The notes under the pieces are model-generated. The model was given only the letters and a program-made list of their open reading frames with translations. It made no database searches and was not told the origin of the DNA. From assembly GCA_031412915.1 (NCBI GenBank), contig JANODX010000269.1, positions 1-5,866 on the forward strand: DNA of 5,866 nt, in the 5' to 3' direction. A program made the position numbers and the translations under genes. Numbering within the stretch: position 1 is the stretch's first letter; each line of letters begins with the position of its first letter. The stretch comes from JAGNNV01 sp031412915. GTDB lineage: Bacteria > Acidobacteriota > Vicinamibacteria > Fen-336 > JAGNNV01. Positions 1 through 5,574 of the stretch are shown here, one piece after another.

Positions 1-17
1 GAGGGGGCTTTGCCCGA

Positions 18-23
18 TACAAT
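18..23 (+). promoter_or_regulatory. possible -10 box (TACAAT) for the M28 peptidase gene
   Basis: TACAAT differs from the consensus TATAAT at one position and stands out in a GC-rich background. It would put the transcription start near position 30 and give a leader of about 32 bases containing the ribosome binding site. The matching -35 element would fall at or before the left edge, so it cannot be checked. The same hexamer occurs upstream of the LCAT-like gene at 4189-4194. Confidence 0.3.
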
Positions 24-46
24 CCGCTCTCCCTGTTTCCCGTAAG

Positions 47-51
47 AGGAG
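47..51 (+). promoter_or_regulatory. Shine-Dalgarno site of the M28 peptidase gene
   Basis: AGGAG lies inside the purine run AAGAGGAGAG (44-53) and is separated from the ATG at 62 by 10 bases. It is the clearest ribosome binding site in the window and supports the start at 62, which also gives a normal signal peptide. Confidence 0.6.
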
Positions 52-61
52 AGCTCCCCGC

Positions 62-2236
62 ATGCGCAAGTCACACCGCCTGTCCGCCCTGGTCGTTCTC
101 GCCGCCTTCCCAGCTACGCCAAGCCTTTCCCTGGCGTCGGATCGGGCCAGCCTGCCCGCCGGATACACCCGGGCCACAACGGAGATGAACGCCACGTTCG
201 AGAAGATCCTTCTCGATACGCCCACGCCCGAGAACGCGCGGCGCTGGCTCTTCCAACTGACTGAGGAACCGCACGTCGCGGGAACTCCCGCCGAGAAGAA
301 AGTGGCCGACTGGGTGGCCGGCAAGATGAAGGAATTCGGCCTCGAAGTCGAGATGGTGAAGTACGACGTCTTCCTCAATCATCCCAAGCACGTCTCGCTC
401 AAGATGATCGAGCCGCGAGTGGAGGAGCTGTCGCTGATGGAGGACAACGTTCCCCAGGACAAAGACTCCACATCGCGCGGGCAGTTCCCCGCTTTCCACG
501 GATACGGCGCGTCGGGCAAGGCCAGCGGCCAGATCATCTACGTGAACTATGGCTCGCCGGCCGATCATGAGGTTCTCAAGTCGATGGGCCTCTCGGTCGA
601 GGGAAAGGTGGCGCTCGTCCGCTACGGCGGCGCCTTCCGCGGTCTGAAAGTGAAGGAGGCGCAGGATCGGGGCGCCGTGGGCGTGCTGATCTTTTCCGAC
701 CCCGCCGACGACGGTTACATGCGGGGCGACATCTACCCCGATGGTCCGATGCGGCCGCCTTCAGCGATCCAGCGCGGGTCGGTTCAGTACCTCTCCGTCC
801 AGCCGGGCGACCCCTCGACGCCGGGCGGACTTCCGTCAACGGCCGGGGCGAAGCGAATCACGCGCGATCAGATGACAAACGTACCGAAGATCCCGTCTCT
901 CCCCATCTCCTACCGCGAAGCGGAGAAGCTCCTGCGCAATCTCGGCGGTCCGCGGGTGCCGAACGAATGGCAAGGCGGACTTCCCTTCTCGTACCACGTG
1001 GGCCCCGGCGGCACGGCGGTCGAGATGGACGTGCAAATGGACGAAGGCCTGAAGCCGATCTACAACATCATCGCGAAGATCCAGGGAAGCGGCGATCAGG
1101 TCGTGCTGATGGGCAACCATCGGGACGCATGGACGCCGGGCGCCGTCGATCCCAACTCCGGGACCGCCGCCTTCCTCGAGGCGGCTCGCGGCCTCGGGGC
1201 CGCGATCAAGGCGGGCTGGAAGCCCAGGCGCACCATCCTGCTCTGCTCGTGGGACGCCGAAGAGTACGGCCTCGTCGGCTCCACGGAATGGGCCGAAGAC
1301 AACGCGGCCATGCTTCAAGCCAGGGCGGTCGCGTACTTCAACATGGATTCCGCGGCGAGCGGGCCGAATTTCAGCTCGGGCGGGACCCCATCCCTGCGCG
1401 AGGCCGTGCGCGAAGCCGCGGCGAGTGTGCCCGAGCCGCGCAAGGGCGGGACGGTGGGCGCCACCTGGGAGCAGCGCGCAAAGAACGACTGGGCCGCAGC
1501 CACCTCGGTGAATCTCGACGCCAAGGACAGGGCTTTCGAACTCCAACTCAGCCGCCTGGGCTCGGGCTCCGACTACACCCCGTTCATCGATCACCTCGGC
1601 GTCCCTTCCACCGACGGCGGTTTCGGCGGGGACTACGGCGTGTACCACTCCGTCTACGACAACTTCTTCTGGATGTCGCACTTCGGCGATCCGGAATTCA
1701 TCTACCACCAGGCGGCGGCGCGCTATCTCGGCCTCCTCGCCTTCCGCACCGCGACCGCCGATATCGCCCCCCTTCGTTTCTCGAACTACGGGGCGGCCAT
1801 GAAGGAAGACCTCGACGAGATCCGAACCGACGTGATCCGACGCGCGCGCACCGCCGGGGCTTCGCCGTTTGAACCGGACTTCTCCACTCTCCTCAAGGCG
1901 GTGAGCGACCTCGATGCGGCGGGGCGAGCCGCGGATGCCGCCACCGACGCCCTGCTCGCCAAGGGCGATGCCGCCTCTTTCGCGAAAATGAGCGACGCCC
2001 TCAGCCAGGTCGAGCGCGCCTTCCTCAACAAGGACGGCCTTCCCGGACGTCCGTGGTTCAAGCATCAGCTCATCGGCCCCGGGCTCACCACCGGTTACGC
2101 GCCCTGGCCCATGCCGTCCTTGCGCGAAGCGGTGGAGAAGAAGGACAAGGCCATGTTCGACGCCGAGGCGAAGAAGGTGGTGGCGGCACTCGACGCGGGG
2201 GCCGCGAAACTTCGCGCCGCCTCGGCCGCCCGCTGA
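62..2236 (+). CDS. Exported M28 family metallopeptidase, glutamate carboxypeptidase II-like
   Basis: A 724-residue zinc exopeptidase of the GCPII/PSMA and transferrin-receptor branch of family M28, probably releasing C-terminal residues from peptides in the periplasm or outside the cell. Residues 1 to about 26 are a signal peptide (basic MRKSHR, hydrophobic core, likely cleavage near SLA-S). A PA domain occupies about 130-270 (YGGAFRGLKVKEAQ at 188-201). The catalytic domain spans about 335-565: H353 (GNHRDAW), D363 (AVDPNSG), E400-E401 (SWDAEEYG), D429 (NMDS) and H529 (YHSVYD) match GCPII H377, D387, E424-E425, D453 and H553, with identical intervals of 10, 47, 76 and 176. A TFR-like dimerisation domain follows, about 600-720 (GLPGRPWFKH at 659-668). 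By my remembered alignment, the GCPII glutamate contact R210 is kept as R193 and Y700 as Y679. N257, K699 and the R534/R536 arginine patch are not kept, so the preferred substrate probably differs. The start is set by a good Shine-Dalgarno. It appears to be a single-gene unit, 84 bases before the next gene. Confidence 0.93.
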   Translation: MRKSHRLSALVVLAAFPATPSLSLASDRASLPAGYTRATTEMNATFEKILLDTPTPENARRWLFQLTEEPHVAGTPAEKKVADWVAGKMKEFGLEVEMVKYDVFLNHPKHVSLKMIEPRVEELSLMEDNVPQDKDSTSRGQFPAFHGYGASGKASGQIIYVNYGSPADHEVLKSMGLSVEGKVALVRYGGAFRGLKVKEAQDRGAVGVLIFSDPADDGYMRGDIYPDGPMRPPSAIQRGSVQYLSVQPGDPSTPGGLPSTAGAKRITRDQMTNVPKIPSLPISYREAEKLLRNLGGPRVPNEWQGGLPFSYHVGPGGTAVEMDVQMDEGLKPIYNIIAKIQGSGDQVVLMGNHRDAWTPGAVDPNSGTAAFLEAARGLGAAIKAGWKPRRTILLCSWDAEEYGLVGSTEWAEDNAAMLQARAVAYFNMDSAASGPNFSSGGTPSLREAVREAAASVPEPRKGGTVGATWEQRAKNDWAAATSVNLDAKDRAFELQLSRLGSGSDYTPFIDHLGVPSTDGGFGGDYGVYHSVYDNFFWMSHFGDPEFIYHQAAARYLGLLAFRTATADIAPLRFSNYGAAMKEDLDEIRTDVIRRARTAGASPFEPDFSTLLKAVSDLDAAGRAADAATDALLAKGDAASFAKMSDALSQVERAFLNKDGLPGRPWFKHQLIGPGLTTGYAPWPMPSLREAVEKKDKAMFDAEAKKVVAALDAGAAKLRAASAAR

Positions 2237-2271
2237 CTCGTCGCTTCGGGTCCGGACGAATTCCGAACGAG
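2237..2271 (+). repeat. imperfect dyad just after the M28 stop codon
   Basis: CTCG (2237-2240) pairs with CGAG (2268-2271), and TTCGG (2245-2249) pairs with CCGAA (2263-2267), leaving a four-base bulge and a 13-base loop that itself contains the palindrome GTCCGGAC. It begins on the base after the stop codon, where a terminator would lie, but no T tract follows, so it is not a canonical intrinsic terminator. It may stabilise the 3' end or be chance. Confidence 0.25.
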
Positions 2272-2286
2272 AATCCGGGGCCTTAA

Positions 2287-2330
2287 GAGGATCTTCAGAA
2301 CGCCTTGGGAAACTGCGGGCATGGATCCTC
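2287..2330 (+). repeat. 7-bp inverted repeat enclosing the YHYH gene start
   Basis: GAGGATC (2287-2293) and GATCCTC (2324-2330) are perfect reverse complements separated by 30 bases. The right arm begins on the last base of the ATG at 2321-2323 plus one, so folding would place the start codon at the base of the loop. The stem is short for so large a loop, and a chance origin is quite possible. Confidence 0.25.
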
Positions 2331-3082
2331 GAATGCAGCGCCTCCTCGCCGGTCTCGCCCTGGTCTCGGGCCTGGGATGCGGGTCGACATCAACCACCGC
2401 ACCGACCGCGGCCACAACGGTCGTGGCCGCGACCACTCCCACGCCCGCGACCACGTCGGCCGGCCTGCCCACCCTGTTCACCCAATTCTACGGTGCGCAG
2501 GTTTCCACCGACGGATCGTTCGTGGTCCTGCGGGCCACGTCGGTGCCCGACCACCCGAGCCCGTACTTCGGCCAGGGGAGCGCGGGCTATGAACCGCCCC
2601 AGGCCGGGATGCAGGTGAATCCCAATCGGATCACCTCCCAGAACATGGTCTTGAGGGTGCCCGTGACGCCCCAGGTCACGAGTGCTTCGAGCGACACTCC
2701 TCTCGGCGTCATGGGCGTCTCCATCAACGGCGTGGCTCTCTTCAATCAGTATGCGGCCGGGCGGTCGCCCCTGAGCGGCGAGATCGCGACCTTCGATCGC
2801 TACAACGGCCATCCTCAGCAGAGCGGGATGTACCACTACCACATCGACCCCGTGTATCTGACCGCCCAGGGATCGAGCCGCCTGCTCGGCGTTCTCCTCG
2901 ACGGCTTCCCCGTCTATGGCACGCGCGACCCATCGGGTGCGGCTCCCTCCGGCCTCGACAACTGCAATGGCCACGTCGGAGCGACTCCCGAGTTTCCCCT
3001 GGGGATCTACCACTATCACATCGTCTCCACCCCGCCCTACATCGCCGGGTGCTTCCGCGGGCAGCCCGGCACCGCGAGTTAG
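2321..3082 (+). CDS. YHYH-domain protein, putative lipoprotein
   Basis: A 253-residue exported protein of the YHYH family, whose biochemical role is not established. Residues 1-20 look like a lipoprotein signal ending LVSGLGC, with C20 the possible lipidated residue. The box is imperfect, with Gly rather than Leu at -3. A Thr/Ala/Pro-rich linker (about 21-47) follows, as is common in surface lipoproteins. The conserved domain covers about 55-250 and holds both family motifs, YHYH at 171-174 (GMYHYHIDP) and YHYH at 230-233 (IYHYHIVS). It also has LDGFPVYG (193-200), LDNCNGH (212-218) and PYIAGCFRG (239-247). C215 and C244 could form a disulfide; H164, H218 and the YHYH histidines could bind a metal. 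The ATG at 2333 (residue 5) is an alternative start giving a tidier signal; neither has a strong ribosome binding site. It lies 2 bases before the MORN-repeat gene and heads the YHYH-MORN-SCO cassette. Confidence 0.85.
   Translation: MDPRMQRLLAGLALVSGLGCGSTSTTAPTAATTVVAATTPTPATTSAGLPTLFTQFYGAQVSTDGSFVVLRATSVPDHPSPYFGQGSAGYEPPQAGMQVNPNRITSQNMVLRVPVTPQVTSASSDTPLGVMGVSINGVALFNQYAAGRSPLSGEIATFDRYNGHPQQSGMYHYHIDPVYLTAQGSSRLLGVLLDGFPVYGTRDPSGAAPSGLDNCNGHVGATPEFPLGIYHYHIVSTPPYIAGCFRGQPGTAS
2407..2431 (+). repeat. strong 9-bp hairpin inside the linker-coding part of the YHYH gene
   Basis: CGCGGCCAC (2407-2415) and GTGGCCGCG (2423-2431) are perfect reverse complements around a 7-base loop. Eight of the nine pairs are G-C. 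It lies in codons 29-37, within the Thr/Ala-rich linker. It could slow ribosomes or RNA polymerase just after the export signal has been made, or could simply result from repetitive GC-rich codons (Ala and Thr) in a low-complexity linker. No T tract follows. Confidence 0.4.
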
Positions 3083-3084
3083 CC

Positions 3085-3501
3085 ATGCGCGGACTCGCCC
3101 TGATGATCACCGCGGGCCTGGCCGGCCTCGTCCAGGCGGGAGGCCTGGCGCCGGGCCATCCCGATCGCATCGACCGGATCTTCGACGATCGAGGGATCCT
3201 CGTGAGCGAGACGTCGTACCTTGACGGTCGAAAGGTCGGCCGGCACGTCGCCTATTGGCCGGGAGGCGGCCTTCGGGTCAGGAATTTCTACGACGGCGAC
3301 GTGATCGAGGGCGAGTATCGGTCGTGGCACCCGAACGGCCGCCTGGCCGAGTTGAAGCACTACGAGGGCGGCCACCAGGTCGGACGACAACAGGCCTGGA
3401 CGGATCGGGGCGAATTGTTCCTGAACTTCGAAGTCCGGAACGGACGACACTACGGGCTCATCAACTCACGTCCCTGCGACCCTGTTCAGGGTTCGATGTA
3501 G
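3085..3501 (+). CDS. Exported MORN_2-repeat protein (YwqK-like repeats)
   Basis: A 138-residue small secreted or periplasmic protein. Residues 1 to about 20 form a signal peptide (MRGLALMITAGLAGLVQA-GG). The rest is built of about three MORN_2-type repeats of 24 residues: 45-68 (YLDGRKVGRHVAYWPGG...), 69-92 (YDGDVIEGEYRSWHPNG...) and 93-116 (YEGGHQVGRQQAWTDRG...). A partial fourth begins at 117 (VRNGRHYG). Each unit follows the pattern aromatic-x-x-G-x-x-x-G, then W or Y, then G-x-L. Such repeats form antiparallel beta-sheets. Databases often call relatives 'toxin-antitoxin system YwqK family antitoxin', a label that nothing here supports: there is no toxin-like partner and the protein is exported. 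The function is unknown. A GTG at 3049 in the same frame would overlap the YHYH gene and put 12 charged residues before the signal, so the ATG at 3085 is preferred. Gaps of 2 and 0 bases to its neighbours imply translational coupling. Confidence 0.8.
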   Translation: MRGLALMITAGLAGLVQAGGLAPGHPDRIDRIFDDRGILVSETSYLDGRKVGRHVAYWPGGGLRVRNFYDGDVIEGEYRSWHPNGRLAELKHYEGGHQVGRQQAWTDRGELFLNFEVRNGRHYGLINSRPCDPVQGSM

Positions 3502-4137
3502 ATGACCACGAAAATGGCGATCGGCATGGTCCTGGCCCTCACCAGCTTTGCCGTGATGCGACCCTCGTCCGCTTCCAGGGCCGCAGACGCGCTGCCCTAC
3601 TACGAGTCGCGGGATTTCACGCCTTACTGGACGAAGGTCGATCACCGAGTGGAGCCGTTTCGTCTCGTGGACCAGGAGAATCGTCCGGTCACGGAGAGAG
3701 ACCTCGACGGGAAGATCCACGTCGCGAGTTTTCTTTTCGCGCAGTGCCCGAACCTGTGCCCGACCCTGGTTCAGAAGCTGAAACCTGTCCAGGACGCAAT
3801 TCGAGATCGGCCCGACGCTGTGATGGTCTCCTACTCCGTGACTCCCACCACCGATACGCCGGCGGTCCTGGCCGAGTTCGGGCGGCTGCGCGGAATCGAC
3901 CCGACCCGATGGCGCCTCCTCACCGGTGATCTGAGTGAAGTCAAGAGAACGATCCGCGATTCCTATTTCGCGGACGACGATCGTCCGATCGATGGTGTGC
4001 CCCAGAACCGCCTCCTTCACACCGAGAAGGTTCTGCTGGTCGATCGCGGCCGCCATATCCGGGGGATCTACAACGGAACGAACGCATTCGAAATGGAACG
4101 CCTCGTCCAGGACATCGCGACCTTGAGTCGCCAGTAG
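3502..4137 (+). CDS. SCO1/SenC family copper-binding thioredoxin-fold protein
   Basis: A 211-residue exported or membrane-anchored SCO protein. The family delivers copper to, or reduces the cysteines of, the CuA centre of cytochrome c oxidase, and some members serve redox or copper homeostasis. Residues 1 to about 29 are a signal peptide or anchor (hydrophobic 5-19, then SSASRAADA). PYYESRDFTPYW (32-43) is the usual N-terminal strand region. The copper site is complete: C82 and C86 in FAQCPNLCPTLVQKL (CxxxC), and H173 in LLHTEKVLLVD. SVTPTTDTPAVLAEF (112-126) and WRLLTGD (137-143) match family blocks, although Thr113-114 replaces the usual 'VDP' aspartate. The ATG follows directly on the TAG of the MORN-repeat gene with no separate ribosome binding site, so translation is probably coupled. 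No oxidase subunit gene is visible here. Family assignment is secure; the client protein is unknown. Confidence 0.92.
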   Translation: MTTKMAIGMVLALTSFAVMRPSSASRAADALPYYESRDFTPYWTKVDHRVEPFRLVDQENRPVTERDLDGKIHVASFLFAQCPNLCPTLVQKLKPVQDAIRDRPDAVMVSYSVTPTTDTPAVLAEFGRLRGIDPTRWRLLTGDLSEVKRTIRDSYFADDDRPIDGVPQNRLLHTEKVLLVDRGRHIRGIYNGTNAFEMERLVQDIATLSRQ

Positions 4138-4165
4138 CGGGGGCCTCGCGGCCGTTCTCCCCGTC

Positions 4166-4194
4166 CCGACCGAATCGAGGCGGAGGACTACAAT
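4166..4194 (+). promoter_or_regulatory. possible promoter abutting the LCAT-like gene start
   Basis: TACAAT at 4189-4194 is a one-mismatch -10 box. A weak -35-like CCGACC (4166-4171, sharing GAC with TTGACA) lies 17 bases before it. Only six bases (all C) separate the -10 box from the ATG at 4201, so transcription would begin at or next to the start codon and give a leaderless message. Against this, GGAGG at 4182-4186 could act as a Shine-Dalgarno for a read-through transcript, but its 14-base spacing is longer than usual. Either reading is possible. Confidence 0.35.
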
Positions 4195-4200
4195 CCCCCC

Positions 4201-5553
4201 ATGGCGGATCGACGAACGAGCCGCGCTTTCGTTCATTTCGCCGGCGGCGTGGCGGCGGGGGCCGCGGCCGCGTTTCTGTACGATTCCCTGCGGGCGGGGC
4301 GACGGTTCTCTCCGAAACTCCTGCGGGAGTCCCGCGAGCATCCGGACCTCCCGGCCACGGTCATTGTTCCCGGAATCCTGGGCAGCCGTCTGGAGCGGCC
4401 GGATGGCAGCGAGGCCTGGCTCAACATGGGGAACGCGTTCGGATACCACGACCTGCAACTCCCGCCGATATTTCCACTGGGATCGAACCCCGACAGCCTG
4501 CGCCCGCTCGGCCTCATCGGAGTCGACGGAATCGTCCCCCGGCTTTTCGGTTTCAACGAGTACGCGGATCTGCTCGGCCTTCTCCGGAGCGCCGGTTTTC
4601 ACCGCAACGTTCGCGACAACGGAGCCCCGGGCGCGGTTTTCCATGTTTTCGCTTACGACTGGCGGCGCGACCTGGTCGAATCGGCGCGGCGACTGGGCGA
4701 ATATCTCGAAGCACTCGCCCGGGCCCGGGGCGAGGAGGACGCTCGTTTCAACATCGTCGGGCACAGCATGGGCGGCCTCGTCGCCCGGTACTACCTGCGC
4801 TATGGAGATGCCGAGCCGGGCGGCCCCGTCACCTGGGCGGGGGCCCGGCGCATCTCCCAGTTGATTCTCGTCGCCACCCCGAATTCGGGCAGCATCTTTG
4901 CCCTGGACGCGGCCCTGAACGGCAACCCCGTCGGCATGTCGAACACCACGCTCGCCGCCCGGGTCATCGCCCACATGCCCTCGATCTACCAGCTGATGCC
5001 CCCGAGGGAAGCGACACCGCTGGTCGACCGCAATGGGGGACCGCTGGATGTGAGCCTGCAGGATCTGGAGACCTGGAAGCGGTTCGGCTGGGGTCCCTGG
5101 AACCCAGGCGGCGAGGATGTCGCCGATGAGGAGCGTGGCTTCATCCGTGCTCTCTTGAACCGGGCTCACGCCTTCCATGGAGCGCTCGCTCGCCCCCCCG
5201 ACTCGATCTGTCCCGTTCCGGTCGTGGTCCTGGGCGGCGACTGCCTGCCCACGGTGACGAGGGCGGTGGCTTCCGACCGTCCGGGACAAAGTCCGCGCTT
5301 CGACCCCCGCAGCCCCGTGGAGGCCGAGGCCATGTTCGAAGCCGGCGACGGGAGAGTGGCGAGATCGAGCGTGCTCGGCTCCCATCTCGACCTGGACAAC
5401 GCGCGCGACTGGGGTCTGCCCGAGATCTCGCACGTTTTCTTCGGGGCCGCGGACCATCACGGCTTCTACAGCGAGCCGACGTTCCAGAGCGTGCTTCTCC
5501 GCCGTCTGCTCCGCCCGGTTCGGCGCTCTGCGCGCGACGCTGTCAGTTCCTGA
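4201..5553 (+). CDS. LCAT/PDAT-like alpha/beta hydrolase (lipase or acyltransferase)
   Basis: A 450-residue alpha/beta hydrolase of the lecithin:cholesterol acyltransferase superfamily, expected to cleave or transfer acyl chains of phospholipids or other lipids at the envelope. Residues 10-27 (Ala/Gly-rich, ending AAAAFLYD) are a likely membrane anchor or uncleaved signal. The catalytic domain begins at VIVPGILGSRLE (54-65), the family's oxyanion-region motif PGxxGSxLE. FAYDWRRDL (150-158) matches the family's YDWR block. The nucleophile elbow is GHSMGGL (187-193), with S189 the nucleophile. The probable acid is D383 in AGDGRVARSS, and the probable base is H420 in ADHHGFYS, with H419 an alternative. 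ATPNSGS (225-231) is another family block. The final residues are Arg-rich. It lies 63 bases after the SCO gene and may have its own promoter; its stop is three bases from that of the opposing gene. Whether it is a lipase or a transferase cannot be read from sequence. Confidence 0.85.
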   Translation: MADRRTSRAFVHFAGGVAAGAAAAFLYDSLRAGRRFSPKLLRESREHPDLPATVIVPGILGSRLERPDGSEAWLNMGNAFGYHDLQLPPIFPLGSNPDSLRPLGLIGVDGIVPRLFGFNEYADLLGLLRSAGFHRNVRDNGAPGAVFHVFAYDWRRDLVESARRLGEYLEALARARGEEDARFNIVGHSMGGLVARYYLRYGDAEPGGPVTWAGARRISQLILVATPNSGSIFALDAALNGNPVGMSNTTLAARVIAHMPSIYQLMPPREATPLVDRNGGPLDVSLQDLETWKRFGWGPWNPGGEDVADEERGFIRALLNRAHAFHGALARPPDSICPVPVVVLGGDCLPTVTRAVASDRPGQSPRFDPRSPVEAEAMFEAGDGRVARSSVLGSHLDLDNARDWGLPEISHVFFGAADHHGFYSEPTFQSVLLRRLLRPVRRSARDAVSS

Positions 5554-5574
5554 AACTCAACGGCGGTAGTTCAG
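5550..5574. repeat. small dyad over the convergent gene ends
   Basis: CTGAAACT (5550-5557) pairs with AGTTCAG (5568-5574) with one bulged A and a 10-base loop, spanning both stop codons of the convergent genes. It is in the position expected for a shared terminator, but it is AT-rich in the stem, weak, and has no T tract on either side. I regard it as only a possible processing or termination signal. Confidence 0.2.

Noticed and set aside
967..1872. A 301-codon plus-strand frame inside the M28 gene
   Set aside because: It is an out-of-frame reading of the M28 coding sequence and gives an Arg-rich translation with no family motif.
836..2065. A 409-codon open frame on the minus strand within the M28 gene
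   Set aside because: It is wholly antisense to a gene with an intact catalytic site, has low-complexity Arg/Gly/Ala/Val-rich composition and shows no domain signature.
3049..3501. A GTG start 36 bases upstream for the MORN-repeat gene
   Set aside because: It would overlap the YHYH gene by 34 bases and put a charged extension before the hydrophobic signal. The ATG at 3085 gives a standard signal peptide and a 2-base gap.
4138..4160. GGCC-TCGC-GGCC hairpin followed by a short pyrimidine stretch, considered as a terminator for the SCO gene
   Set aside because: The stem is only four pairs and the following bases are mixed C and T with no T run, so it does not meet the pattern of an intrinsic terminator.
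3466..5460. A 664-codon open frame on the minus strand across the SCO and LCAT-like genes
   Set aside because: It lies antisense to two securely identified genes, has no recognisable motif and a composition rich in Arg, Gly, Val and Asp, as expected of antisense frames in high-GC coding DNA. Its length reflects rarity of stop codons rather than selection.
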